Below are positions 40,918 to 49,803 of a stretch of 60,338 nt of DNA, in pieces; the stretch's first letter is position 1, and every line of letters starts with the position of its first letter. Origin of the DNA: Candidatus Aminicenantota bacterium (GTDB taxonomy: Bacteria > Acidobacteriota > Aminicenantia > Aminicenantales > Aminicenantaceae); the NCBI GenBank assembly GCA_021162615.1, contig JAGGYH010000130.1, forward strand, positions 1 to 60,338, given 5' to 3'. Below the pieces are notes generated by a model. It did not search any database, was not told the DNA's origin, and worked only from the letters and a program-made list of their open reading frames with translations. The position numbers were made by a program, and so were the translations under genes.

Positions 40918-42267
40918 ATGTTCTCAAAACTATTGATAGCTAACAGGGGAGAAATAGCTCTCCGGATAATGCGGGCAGCTCATGAACTTGGAATCAAAAC
41001 CGTAGCCGTCTTTTCAGAAGCAGATAAAGAATCTCTTCACGTGCTCCTTGCGGACGAAAAAATATGCATAGGCCCGGCAAAAGCGATCGACAGCTATCTC
41101 AACATCCCCAATATAATCAGCGCTGCTCTCATCACTAAAGCTGAGGCCATCCACCCGGGATACGGATTTCTGGCTGAAAATCCCCGTTTTGCTGAAATAT
41201 GCAATCAGGAAGGACTGGTTTTCATAGGTCCCTCAGCTTCAAATATGAGAATGATGGGAGATAAAAACAGAGCAAGGCAGGAAATGAAAAAAGCAAAGCT
41301 TCCCATCCTTCCGGGATCAGATGAGATAGTGAATGATTTTAACTCCGCTGCAAAAACCGCGAAAAAAACCGGATTTCCTATTATGCTCAAAGCAGCGGCC
41401 GGAGGAGGTGGAAAGGGAATGCGTATAGTCCACTCCCCTTCCAATCTCGAGGAACAGTACATTATTGCGCAAAATGAGTCGAATTCTGCTTTTGGCAATC
41501 CTGACCTGTATATTGAGAAATACATAGAAAACGCCCGGCACATAGAGATCCAGGTGATTAGAGATGGCAACGGTCAAGTCATGGCTTTCGGAGAAAGAGA
41601 ATGCTCTCTTCAGAGAAAACACCAAAAAATATTAGAAGAAACCCCTTCCACATTCATAGATGAAAAAACACGAAAAAAAATAATAAGGGCTGTAGAGACA
41701 GCCACAGAATACATAGACTATCACAGTCTGGGCACTTTTGAATTTCTTGTTGACAGCAGAAAAAATTTCTATTTTATGGAGGCAAATACCAGAATTCAAG
41801 TCGAACATCCCATAACTGAAATGGTCTATGGAATCGATCTGATAAAAGAGCAGATCAAGATCGCAGCCGGGGAAAAACTTGACCTCAAAAACGACCTGTA
41901 TCTCAACGGCCACAGCATTGAATGCCGAATCAATGCCGAAGATCCCACTTCATTTGCACCATCCCCCGGAAAAATTGAATTCCTTGTTTTCCCCGGAGGA
42001 GAAGGAATTCGAATTGACTCAGCCGCATACCAAGGATGGAATATTCCCCCGTTTTATGACTCCTTAATCGCTAAGGTCATATCCCATGCTCTGACCAGGG
42101 AAGAAGCCATAAGGAAAATAAAAACAGCCCTGGAAATGACCACTGTCGTTGGAATTAAGACAAACATACCGCTGCATCTGAATATTTTATCCAACTCGGA
42201 TTTCTTAAAAGGCAAGTACGATACCCAATTTCTGGAAAGATTAATCTCTAAAAAAACCAGCCGCTAG
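40918..42267 (+). CDS. accC: Biotin carboxylase of acetyl-CoA carboxylase
   Basis: ATP-grasp enzyme that carboxylates biotin on AccB with bicarbonate. The 449-residue protein shows FSKLLIANRGEIALRIMRAAHELG at the N-terminus, the glycine-rich KAAAGGGGKGMRIV loop, GERECSLQRKHQKILEETPS, FYFMEANTRIQVEHPITEMV and GHSIECRINAEDP. All catalytic motifs are intact. It starts directly after the accB stop. It converges on the lectin-like gene with a 4-bp overlap of stops. Confidence 0.96.
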   Translation: MFSKLLIANRGEIALRIMRAAHELGIKTVAVFSEADKESLHVLLADEKICIGPAKAIDSYLNIPNIISAALITKAEAIHPGYGFLAENPRFAEICNQEGLVFIGPSASNMRMMGDKNRARQEMKKAKLPILPGSDEIVNDFNSAAKTAKKTGFPIMLKAAAGGGGKGMRIVHSPSNLEEQYIIAQNESNSAFGNPDLYIEKYIENARHIEIQVIRDGNGQVMAFGERECSLQRKHQKILEETPSTFIDEKTRKKIIRAVETATEYIDYHSLGTFEFLVDSRKNFYFMEANTRIQVEHPITEMVYGIDLIKEQIKIAAGEKLDLKNDLYLNGHSIECRINAEDPTSFAPSPGKIEFLVFPGGEGIRIDSAAYQGWNIPPFYDSLIAKVISHALTREEAIRKIKTALEMTTVVGIKTNIPLHLNILSNSDFLKGKYDTQFLERLISKKTSR

Positions 42268-42800
42268 AACCGTTTGTCAGCCAAGTACATTCTGACCTGG
42301 AAGGTCCCTTCATTATCTTCCACTACAAGTTCATTGATTCCCAGCTGCAGCTCCCCCCCAATTGGCATGGCGATCTCTGTTTCTCCGCCAATATAAAATT
42401 CCTTTATGATCTCATTTCTTATTTCTTCCCCTGTCTCTTCATCTTCTTCAATAGAAATAAGCAGAACGACCCTTCCGATAAGGGAGCCGATGTTTTCCTC
42501 CACAATCGGCTGCTGCATTGTTTTCAAGTTATATCCATTCGGATCACAGTATGCTTTTGGATTTCCTTTTTGAAGGGAAATGGTCCCATCCGCCGTGAAA
42601 TGAATGACTTCTCCGCGCTTAACATCAAAACCAGTGCTCACCCAATGGCGGTCTGCCGGTACTCCCATTCTATAAATTCTGTTGTTTTCCAGCCTTGGCC
42701 GTTTTATATCCTGACCTTGAACCAGATAAACACAAAAGGCACTACATAAAAAAACAAAAGAAAAACGAAAAATGAAATAACGCCTTCTCTTTTTTATCAT
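42264..42800 (-). CDS. Secreted PA-IL (LecA)-like domain protein
   Basis: A 178-residue protein with a basic N-terminus and signal peptide (about 12-31), so exported. The mature part resembles the LecA/PA-IL-like beta-sandwich. The pattern is W-V-STGFDVKRGEVIHFTADGTISL near its start, then YCDPNGYN, GSLIGRVVLLI, FYIGGETEIAMPIGGELQLGINELVVEDNEG at the end. In PA-IL this fold binds galactose through calcium; the Ca-binding residues cannot be verified here. It overlaps suhB by 4 bp. Function is uncertain; carbohydrate binding on the cell surface is an inference. Confidence 0.7.
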   Translation of the reverse strand: MIKKRRRYFIFRFSFVFLCSAFCVYLVQGQDIKRPRLENNRIYRMGVPADRHWVSTGFDVKRGEVIHFTADGTISLQKGNPKAYCDPNGYNLKTMQQPIVEENIGSLIGRVVLLISIEEDEETGEEIRNEIIKEFYIGGETEIAMPIGGELQLGINELVVEDNEGTFQVRMYLADKRF

Positions 42801-43582
42801 ATTTTCCCCAGTTTTAAAACCTCAAGCATCTGTTTGTGGATCTTTCCATTTGAGGCCAGCACCTGTTTTTTACCGGAATGGAATCTTTGGTTATGGAAAT
42901 CAGTAACACACCCCCCGGCTTCTTTGACAATGAGAGCCCCAGCCGCTGTATCCCATGGAGAAAGCTTCATCTCCCAAAAACCATCCGCCCGTCCGCATGC
43001 CACATAACAAAGGTCAAGAGCTGCCGATCCACAGCGCCGGATGGCCTGGCACCTTACGGCAAAATTTGAAAAATGGTCAAGATTATTCAATTCACTCTCC
43101 CTGATGTCATAGGGAAAGCCAGTTGTAAGAAGGCTTTTATCAAGTTCATCAATGTCAGACACATGAATCTTTTTTTTATTAAGGCAGGCTCCTCCCCCTC
43201 TTTTTGCCGTAAACAACTCATCCCGCACAGGATCTAAAACAATGCCCACCAAAGTCTCCCCTTCTCTTTCAACGGCTATAGAAATACAAAATACTGGAAA
43301 TCCATGGACATAGTTTGTGGTTCCATCTATGGGATCCACTATCCATTTAAAATCAGAGCCTTCTTCTTTTTTTAGGCCCTCTTCTGATATGATGTCGTGG
43401 TCAGGGAAAACGCTTAATAAAGAATCATGAATGATTTCCTGAGACTGCTTGTCAAAGTTGGTTACGAGATTGACCTCGCCCTTAAATGATATCTCTCTGT
43501 TTGACCTTATGTTTTGAATGAGCATAAGGCCTGCTTTTTTTGCTGCCCTTTCCGCAGCCTTCAAGTACTTATCTAAATCCAT
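42797..43582 (-). CDS. suhB: Inositol-1-monophosphatase family protein
   Basis: A Mg2+-dependent sugar/inositol phosphatase of 261 residues from the ATG at 43582; the frame extends to a TTG at 43600. Metal-binding motifs are complete: EEG in ISEEGLKKEEG, WIVDPIDGTTNYVHGFP, and SPWDTAAGALIVKEAGG. These match the IMPase/SuhB family. Substrate could be inositol phosphate, fructose-1,6-bisphosphate or NADP-type compounds. The downstream lectin-like gene is translationally coupled. Confidence 0.92.
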   Translation of the reverse strand: MDLDKYLKAAERAAKKAGLMLIQNIRSNREISFKGEVNLVTNFDKQSQEIIHDSLLSVFPDHDIISEEGLKKEEGSDFKWIVDPIDGTTNYVHGFPVFCISIAVEREGETLVGIVLDPVRDELFTAKRGGGACLNKKKIHVSDIDELDKSLLTTGFPYDIRESELNNLDHFSNFAVRCQAIRRCGSAALDLCYVACGRADGFWEMKLSPWDTAAGALIVKEAGGCVTDFHNQRFHSGKKQVLASNGKIHKQMLEVLKLGKI

Positions 43583-43691
43583 TGAACCAACCTGAATCAA
43601 TCACAAATTAAATCTTACTTTTTACAAAAAACTATATTACCAGCAATACATATCCAGAGCAATATATGTTTTTCATAACGCTAAAAACTCT

Positions 43692-43720
43692 TTGCTAAAA
43701 AATACGTACTATATTATGAT
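43692..43720 (+). promoter_or_regulatory. Promoter of the HlyD-ABC-Yip1 operon
   Basis: TTGCTA (43692-43697), 17-bp spacer, TATGAT (43715-43720); predicted start near 43727. This rules out translation from the in-frame TTG 43692 or ATG 43716 and supports ATG 43743. Confidence 0.55.
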
Positions 43721-43742
43721 AAAATCGAAAAAGAGAAATCAA

Positions 43743-44969
43743 ATGAATGAACAAAAAAAGCCAAAAAAAAGCAAGAAAAAAGTTTTAATCATAAGTGCCG
43801 TAATCATACTGATAGCCATTATCATATTTATCAATCTCCAGGCTCAACGCGAGAAAAGCATCGCAATCACAGTAGAAAAAGTCAAAAAGGAAAACCTTAT
43901 ATCCAAAATTTCCGCTTCCGGAGAAGTCAAACCCAAAAAAAGCGTAAATATCAGTGCCCTTATAGCCGGGAGAATAATAAAAATCGCCGTAGAAGAGGGC
44001 CAGATAATCAACAAAAACGACCTTCTCCTCAAACTTGAATCCACTCAATATGAAGCAAGCGCTGATAGAGACAGGGCTTATATCCGTTCTTTGCAGGCTG
44101 AAAAAATCAAGGCGGAAGCTCAGCTCGAAAATGACAAAAGAAACTTTCAAAGGAAAGAATCTCTATTTAAAAAAGAATTGATATCCAGTGAAGAATTAGA
44201 ATCCGCTCAAGCACAGTACCGTATTTCAAAAGCCAACTATGACTCGATAGGGTATCAGATCAAACAAGCTCAGGCCTCTTTGAGAAGCACTCTCGATAAC
44301 TTGGAAAAAACCGTCTATAATTCCCCCATAGACGGAGTCATAACAAGTCTTAATGTGGAGGAAGGAGAAATCGCTCTGGTGGGGACAATGAACAATCCGG
44401 GAACAGTGCTTCTGACCATCGCTGACCTTTCTGTAATGGAAGTGGATGTGGACGTTGACGAAACCGATGTGATTGGAGTGGAACTCGGACAGACTTCGGA
44501 AGTCCGGGTGGATGCCTTCCCTGATCTGGTCATTAAAGGAAAAGTCACAGAGATCGGCAGCTCTGCTATCCAGACTATTGCCGGCTCTGAAGAATCAAAG
44601 GATTTTAAAGTCGTTATAACACTGGAGGATCCTCCGAAAAATTTAAAACCGGGGCTTTCTGCCTCTGCAGATATCATAACTGCAGAAAAATCTGATGTAC
44701 TCACGGTTCCCATCTCAGCTCTTGTCCTTAAAGAATCAGAGAAAGAGACGGAAACTGCCGGGAAGAAACAGGAAGAAGGCGTGTTTGTCATCAAAGATGA
44801 CAGAGCCCAATTCCGTCCTGTTGAAAAAGGAATCATGGGAGAACTTAATATTGAGATCGTATCAGGGCTTGAACAAGGCGAAGATATCGCTGTGGGGCCT
44901 TACAGCGCTTTACGCCAGCTTAAAGATGATATGCTTGTCAAAGCTGAAAAAAAGGAAGAGAGCTCCTGA
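43743..44969 (+). CDS. HlyD/MacA-type periplasmic adaptor
   Basis: Membrane-fusion protein linking an inner-membrane pump to the envelope. The 408-residue product from ATG 43743 (AAAGAGA upstream) has a Lys-rich cytoplasmic tip and one membrane helix (about 14-33). A lipoyl/barrel-sandwich half follows ([41 protein letters not shown]), a long coiled-coil hairpin (about 95-175), the second lipoyl half ([19 protein letters not shown]), then a beta-barrel and C-terminal domain. Its stop overlaps the ABC ATPase ATG (TGATG). Typical partner of MacB-type transporters. Confidence 0.92.
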   Translation: MNEQKKPKKSKKKVLIISAVIILIAIIIFINLQAQREKSIAITVEKVKKENLISKISASGEVKPKKSVNISALIAGRIIKIAVEEGQIINKNDLLLKLESTQYEASADRDRAYIRSLQAEKIKAEAQLENDKRNFQRKESLFKKELISSEELESAQAQYRISKANYDSIGYQIKQAQASLRSTLDNLEKTVYNSPIDGVITSLNVEEGEIALVGTMNNPGTVLLTIADLSVMEVDVDVDETDVIGVELGQTSEVRVDAFPDLVIKGKVTEIGSSAIQTIAGSEESKDFKVVITLEDPPKNLKPGLSASADIITAEKSDVLTVPISALVLKESEKETETAGKKQEEGVFVIKDDRAQFRPVEKGIMGELNIEIVSGLEQGEDIAVGPYSALRQLKDDMLVKAEKKEESS

Positions 44970-45670
44970 TGGAAAGCGGCAACAATATCATCATCTCTGC
45001 TGAGGATCTCTGGAAGATCTATAAACTCGGCAAACAGGAAGTCAGGGCTCTCTGCGGCGTAACCTTTTCCGTAACAAAAAACGAATTCCTTGCTATAATG
45101 GGCCCTTCAGGTTCAGGAAAATCAACTATAATGAACCTTTTAGGCTGCCTCGATACTCCTTCCAAAGGAAAATATTATTTGAACCATAAGCTTGTCAGTT
45201 CCTTGGATGATAATGAACTCGCGTTCATCAGGAACAAGGAAATCGGTTTTGTGTTTCAGGTGTTCAATCTTCTCTCCAGAGCTTCCGCATTCCACAATGT
45301 CGAGCTTCCTTTGATTTACAGGGGAGAAAACAAAAAAACAAGAAAGGAAAAAGCTGAAAGGGCTCTGGAAATGGTGGAGATCCTGCATAGAAAAGACCAT
45401 CGTCCGTCAGAACTGTCCGGAGGCGAAAGGCAGAGAGTGGCTATTGCCCGGGCTTTGGTGAATGACCCTTCTATTCTTTTAGCTGACGAACCCACCGGCA
45501 ATCTTGATTCAAAAACCGGTCAAGAGATTCTCAAGCTCTTTAACAAGATCCACTCTCAAGGAAACACCATCATCATGGTCACGCATGACCCAGATATCGC
45601 AAAGCATGCCCACAGGATCATTTATATAAAAGACGGAATGATTGAAAAAGAGGAAAAAAGGGGAGAATAA
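44969..45670 (+). CDS. MacB/LolD-type ABC transporter ATPase
   Basis: A 233-residue nucleotide-binding subunit. Walker [11 protein letters not shown]-loop FVFQVFNLL, signature LSGGERQR, Walker [10 protein letters not shown] and H-loop VTHD are intact. The overall sequence belongs to the LolD/MacB/FtsE group that powers mechanotransmission rather than import. In MacB the permease is fused or encoded next to the ATPase; no FtsX-type permease gene is adjacent. The next gene, 2 bp downstream, encodes a Yip1-domain membrane protein. Confidence 0.94.
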   Translation: MESGNNIIISAEDLWKIYKLGKQEVRALCGVTFSVTKNEFLAIMGPSGSGKSTIMNLLGCLDTPSKGKYYLNHKLVSSLDDNELAFIRNKEIGFVFQVFNLLSRASAFHNVELPLIYRGENKKTRKEKAERALEMVEILHRKDHRPSELSGGERQRVAIARALVNDPSILLADEPTGNLDSKTGQEILKLFNKIHSQGNTIIMVTHDPDIAKHAHRIIYIKDGMIEKEEKRGE

Positions 45671-45672
45671 TC

Positions 45673-46380
45673 ATGAATTTTTTTATCCGGCTTCAAGGGG
45701 TCTTTTTTAATCCCAAAGAGATATTCACATCCATTGCCGAGAAGAAACCTTGGAAAGATGCTCTTGTTGTTTTGCTTATTGTCATTGCTGTTTTTACGTA
45801 TCTTATCCAACCTATTTCTCAACAGGACAGTATCAACACTTTTAAAAATAATATTGAACTCAAAGACCGGATCGGAGAGGAGCGGTTCAATAAAATGCTT
45901 GACCAGATGCAGAATCCATCTAAAGTTCAGAAAATAATCCAATCCTTTGTGATGACTCCTGTTGTTGTTTTGCTGGGTCTTCTGCTATCCGCTGCTGTGA
46001 TCATGGTCATGGGACGTATGACCTCAACGGAAGGGAAATATGTTCAGATCTTTTCTTCTTACATCCATGCGGGCTTTATTGACAAGATCCTTGGGGGGGT
46101 CGTCAGGCTCATTATGATTTTTACAAGCAAAACATCTTTGGGTACAACCACAAGCCTTGCCTTGTTTTTTCCAAAACTGGAGGCTTTGTCTTTGAAGTTC
46201 ATCATATTAAGTCAGTTCGATTTCTTCCAGCTGTGGATGTTCTGGGTCCTGGGTTACGCTCTGTCTTCCATATTCAAGATAACGTTCAAAAAAGCTCTCT
46301 TCATATCTTACGGATTCTGGGTCCTCAAAAGTCTGCTGAACATAGGCATCGGTCTTTTAAGTTTGAGTTTTATGGGGTGA
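45673..46380 (+). CDS. Yip1-domain membrane protein
   Basis: A 235-residue integral membrane protein with about five hydrophobic helices (about 30-48, 95-118, 130-150, 165-200 region, 205-230). The N-terminal MNFFIRLQGVFFNPKEIFTSIAEKKPWKDALVVLLIV and GRMTSTEGKYVQIFSSYIHAGFIDKI match the bacterial YIP1-family pattern. It is encoded tightly after the ABC ATPase in the slot usually filled by the permease. Bacterial Yip1 proteins have no settled function. Whether it partners the ATPase or merely shares its operon cannot be told from sequence. Confidence 0.8.
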   Translation: MNFFIRLQGVFFNPKEIFTSIAEKKPWKDALVVLLIVIAVFTYLIQPISQQDSINTFKNNIELKDRIGEERFNKMLDQMQNPSKVQKIIQSFVMTPVVVLLGLLLSAAVIMVMGRMTSTEGKYVQIFSSYIHAGFIDKILGGVVRLIMIFTSKTSLGTTTSLALFFPKLEALSLKFIILSQFDFFQLWMFWVLGYALSSIFKITFKKALFISYGFWVLKSLLNIGIGLLSLSFMG

Positions 46381-46415
46381 TCTCTCCTTTTTCTTAACTC
46401 ATCCGGATAATCCGT

Positions 46416-46444
46416 TTGACATATTTTTTGTTCATTTATAAAGT
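46416..46444 (+). promoter_or_regulatory. Promoter of the DUF4388-miaA-hflX group
   Basis: TTGACA (46416-46421), 17-bp spacer, TAAAGT (46439-46444). The predicted start site is 46451, the A of the ATG itself, giving a leaderless mRNA. Confidence 0.65.
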
Positions 46445-46450
46445 ATATCT

Positions 46451-47569
46451 ATGGAAAAAGTTTGGCTTAATGGAAATTTCTCAGACTCCCCTTTTCCTTA
46501 TCTGCTGTTCCGAGTATGGAACTATAAAAGGACAGGCCGGCTGGAAATCAAAAAAGACACCACCTCTAAAAACATAGATTTCTTTGATGGAGATATCATA
46601 GCAAACGCTTCATCCCTTGATCACATAAATTTTTTCTCATTCCTGCAAAAAGAAAAACATCTCCACTCATCCAGCATGAAAAAGTGTGAAAAATTTGCAA
46701 AAGTGAATAAAATTTCTCAATTCAAAGCCATTACCGAGCTTGACATACTTCCGCCTCTAGTGCTGTGGGAATCTCTCAAAAGATTTCTCATAGAAGACCT
46801 TCTCCCTTTGTTTGATTGGACCGAGGCAGATTATTTTTTTGACCCGGCGCAGGAAGTGAATAAATCAGAAATATTGATCTCCGTTCCCGCATTGGAAATC
46901 ATCCGCAAAGGCATCTATCAAATGAAAAATCAGGAAATAATCAATTCTCATATACCTTCATCTGATAAATGTATCCATACCCATGCAAATAAGTCTTTTA
47001 TGAATACAGACCTCAAGCCCAATGAGCTTTATCTTCTCAACATTATCGGAGACAAAATCAAAATAAGTGAATTATACGACCTCAGTGAAATAGGGAAAAA
47101 GCAAACAAACAGACTGATTTACCTCTTCTCATGCCTCCGGATAGCTGGCCCTCTTCATAAGAACACGGTTCCTGTTGCAAAGGAAATCTCCAAATTCGAG
47201 CTCTTCAATATTCTCGAATCCTTCAATAAAAAATGCGTATATATATACAAATATATCTCAAAGGAAATCGGCCCCGTTGCTTTGAGCGTCCTGGAAAAAT
47301 GCATTAAAGACATAAAACCGCATCTTCCCCCTCAACTCCAGAACATCAGGATATCCCAAAGCGGAGAAGTGAACATAAGTTCCACACCGTCAACCCATCC
47401 CAGCCTCCCGGGAGAGATCAAACTAGATGAGTTTCTGGCCGCCCTTAACGAAATACTCGTTTCAGAGCTTCTTACAGTGAAAAAAACCTTAGGAGATGAG
47501 CATGAATCTAAAGTCGCAAAAAACTTAAAAACCATAGGAAAATGGAATACAAAAAAAACCAAATCTTAG
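46451..47569 (+). CDS. DUF4388 (PatA-like N-terminal) domain protein
   Basis: A 372-residue cytoplasmic protein. The N-terminal region (about 5-170) has the DUF4388 pattern seen in PatA-like proteins of gliding and social bacteria: SPFPYLLFRVWNYKRTGRLEIKK, then a strand pair DFFDGDIIANASS and a helical part around LVLWESLKRFLIEDLLPLFDWTEADYFF. The C-terminal half is helical, with a winged-helix-like segment (LNIIGDKIKISELYDLSEIGKKQTNRLIYLFSCLRIAG). No enzymatic motif is visible. The promoter predicts leaderless translation. The last 28 bp overlap a tiny membrane-peptide ORF. Confidence 0.75.
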   Translation: MEKVWLNGNFSDSPFPYLLFRVWNYKRTGRLEIKKDTTSKNIDFFDGDIIANASSLDHINFFSFLQKEKHLHSSSMKKCEKFAKVNKISQFKAITELDILPPLVLWESLKRFLIEDLLPLFDWTEADYFFDPAQEVNKSEILISVPALEIIRKGIYQMKNQEIINSHIPSSDKCIHTHANKSFMNTDLKPNELYLLNIIGDKIKISELYDLSEIGKKQTNRLIYLFSCLRIAGPLHKNTVPVAKEISKFELFNILESFNKKCVYIYKYISKEIGPVALSVLEKCIKDIKPHLPPQLQNIRISQSGEVNISSTPSTHPSLPGEIKLDEFLAALNEILVSELLTVKKTLGDEHESKVAKNLKTIGKWNTKKTKS

Positions 47570-47628
47570 GCTTTTTAGTCCTTATCACAGTACTGGCAAT
47601 ACTGCTTGTAATCAAAATTGTACTATAA
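47542..47628 (+). CDS. Predicted 28-residue single-pass membrane microprotein
   Basis: ATG 47542 to TAA 47626-47628 encodes a basic head (MEYKKNQI) and one continuous hydrophobic helix (about 9-28) rich in Leu, Ile and Val. AGGA lies 4 bp upstream of the ATG. The ORF overlaps the end of the DUF4388 gene by 28 bp and the TTG start of miaA by 11 bp. That arrangement suits translational coupling, because miaA has no ribosome-binding site of its own. It could also be chance; conservation was not testable. Confidence 0.4.
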   Translation: MEYKKNQILGFLVLITVLAILLVIKIVL

Positions 47629-48556
47629 AACCAAAAATCTTCTCGTTATTTTAGGCCCCACATGCGTGGGCAAAAGTGAAACAGCGCTCAAGTGCGCCCG
47701 CCGTTTTAACGGTGAAATCATTAACTGCGACTCCATGCAGGTATATAAAGGCTTTGACATAGGAACCGACAAACTGCCTTCTGAAAAAAGAAACGATATT
47801 CCGCACCATCTGATCAGTATAGTCAACCCCTCAGCACAGTTTACAGCAGCTGATTTTGTTAAACTCTCTTTAAAAGCCATTGAAGAAATCACAAACAAAA
47901 AGAAACTCCCCATTATAACCGGAGGCACAGGGCTCTATATCAAAGCTCTTCTAAACGGCTTGTTCCCGGAAAAACAGAAGCATGCCTCCATACGCAGACA
48001 GCTTGAGAAAGAAGCGGATGCGCACGGGCTTGAAAAACTCAGGGAGGAACTCAAAGAAGTCGATCCTTCCTACTTTAACAAAATCGGCAGGAATGACAGA
48101 TTAAGGATAATCAGGGCTTTAGAGGTACACCGCGCCACAAACATACCGATATCCGAACATTTTTCAAAGACCCAATCATTTGTCAAGGACTTTAATATCA
48201 TAAAAATAGGCCTCATCATTGACAGAAAATCTCTTTACAAAAGAATCGAGGCCAGAGTTGACAGAATGTTTGAAAAAGGTATAGTTGAAGAGGCTCAATA
48301 TTTACTGGAGTCAGGGGTTAAAGAAAATTCCCCTCCTTTTAGAGCCATAGGATATAAAAACATACTCAAGTACATAAAAAATGAAATTTCTTTAGAAGAA
48401 GCAATAAATTCCACAAAAAAAGATACCCGCCATTATGCAAAACGGCAGATCACATGGTTTAAAAAGATGGAAGGAATAAACTGGTTTTCCCCTTATGATT
48501 ATGAATCCATAATAAAATGCATATCAGACAGCTTGAGAAAATGGAAAAAGCAATAA
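47618..48556 (+). CDS. miaA: tRNA dimethylallyltransferase
   Basis: Adds an isopentenyl group to A37 of tRNAs reading UNN codons. The 312-residue enzyme has a P-loop ([14 protein letters not shown]), the [19 protein letters not shown] segment, [13 protein letters not shown], and the C-terminal [15 protein letters not shown] motif. The start is a TTG, the only candidate downstream of an in-frame stop at 47609, and lacks a Shine-Dalgarno site, so coupling to the overlapping 28-codon ORF is plausible. hflX follows with overlap; miaA-hflX is a known neighbour pair, normally with hfq between them. Confidence 0.95.
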   Translation: MYYKTKNLLVILGPTCVGKSETALKCARRFNGEIINCDSMQVYKGFDIGTDKLPSEKRNDIPHHLISIVNPSAQFTAADFVKLSLKAIEEITNKKKLPIITGGTGLYIKALLNGLFPEKQKHASIRRQLEKEADAHGLEKLREELKEVDPSYFNKIGRNDRLRIIRALEVHRATNIPISEHFSKTQSFVKDFNIIKIGLIIDRKSLYKRIEARVDRMFEKGIVEEAQYLLESGVKENSPPFRAIGYKNILKYIKNEISLEEAINSTKKDTRHYAKRQITWFKKMEGINWFSPYDYESIIKCISDSLRKWKKQ

Positions 48557-49803
48557 TCATCAATATATCAACAAACAAAAGAGAAAAATTGTTCGCTGAG
48601 GAATCTCTGGAAGAGCTCAATGGATTGGTCCTTGCAGCTGGAGCAAAGACGATAGACAAGCAGTTCCAGTACAGGCAGAAAATCAGCCCTAAATTCCTCA
48701 TAGGGGAAGGAAAAGTCGAAGAACTTAAAGAACTCAAAAGCAAGTCCAGTGCTGACCTTATTGTGTTTGATCAGGCTTTATCTCCGGCACAGCAGCATGC
48801 CCTTGAGGAAAAAATACAATGTAAAGTCATTGACAGAACCCAGCTTATCCTTGACATATTCGCACAGCGGGCTCACAGTAATGAAGGAAAGCTCCAGGTT
48901 GAACTGGCGCAGCTCAATTACATGCTTCCCAGGCTTACCGGAAAAGGCACTGCACTGTCCCGGTTAGGAGGGGGCATTGGAACCAGGGGCCCTGGAGAAA
49001 AAAAACTTGAAGAGGACCGCCGCAGAATACAGGACAGAATATCAAAAATAAGAAAAGACATCCGTAAAATTCAAAACCGCCGCTTGAACCAAAGAAAAAA
49101 ACGGGGAAGAGGACCTGTCCCTTTGGTGTCTATCGTAGGCTATACCAATGCGGGGAAATCAACCTTGTTTAACACTCTCACCAAAGAGAATAAATTTGTT
49201 TCCTCCCAGCTTTTTGCCACACTTGACCCTGTAATCCGCCGTGTAAACCTTCCGGACGGAAGTTTTTTCTTTTTAAGCGATACCGTAGGTTTTATTCGAA
49301 ACCTCCCCGTTGAGCTAAGAACGGCATTCCAGGCCACTCTAGAGGAAGTAAAGGAAGCTGACTGCATATGCCATGTGATTGATTTTATATCAGACCGGTC
49401 AATCAACCAAATAAAGGCCGTGGAAAAAACCTTATCTGAAATCGGAGTGCAAGATATTCCCGTCATTAAAGTGTATAATAAAACCGATCTTCTGGATAAC
49501 AGAGAAGAAATTTTAAAAAAGAACAATGACTTGAATGAAGATTCTGTATACATTTCTGCCAAATATGAGATGGGGATTAAAAGCCTCAAACAAAAAATCA
49601 GCTCTGTTGTTTTCAAAGACTTTGAAACATTTGATCTTTGTATCCCTATATCCAGAAAAAATTTAATTCGTTCTTTTCCTAAATGGTCAATTGTGTTAAA
49701 AAAGAGAGAAAACAGTGATAGTTATTTGTTAAAAATTTTAGCTGAACCCGAAAAGATGATAAGCTTTTTACCCTTTATGCACAAAGGAGAAAAAAAGTGG
49801 TGA
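48541..49803 (+). CDS. hflX: HflX ribosome-associated GTPase
   Basis: A ribosome-splitting GTPase of about 420 residues. HflX-specific N-terminal domain (1-190, [43 protein letters not shown]), then the G domain with [22 protein letters not shown] and NKTD. The first in-frame ATG is 48517; I prefer 48541, which gives a shorter overlap (16 bp) with miaA. A short C-terminal domain follows. Its product recycles stalled or hibernating 70S ribosomes under stress in other bacteria. Confidence 0.94.
   Translation: MEKAIIINISTNKREKLFAEESLEELNGLVLAAGAKTIDKQFQYRQKISPKFLIGEGKVEELKELKSKSSADLIVFDQALSPAQQHALEEKIQCKVIDRTQLILDIFAQRAHSNEGKLQVELAQLNYMLPRLTGKGTALSRLGGGIGTRGPGEKKLEEDRRRIQDRISKIRKDIRKIQNRRLNQRKKRGRGPVPLVSIVGYTNAGKSTLFNTLTKENKFVSSQLFATLDPVIRRVNLPDGSFFFLSDTVGFIRNLPVELRTAFQATLEEVKEADCICHVIDFISDRSINQIKAVEKTLSEIGVQDIPVIKVYNKTDLLDNREEILKKNNDLNEDSVYISAKYEMGIKSLKQKISSVVFKDFETFDLCIPISRKNLIRSFPKWSIVLKKRENSDSYLLKILAEPEKMISFLPFMHKGEKKW

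Noticed and set aside
43588-43603. AACCTGAATCAATCAC resembling the left end of the dispersed repeat
   Set aside because: Three mismatches in 16 bases, no interior, right end or target duplication; overlaps the region around the suhB start.
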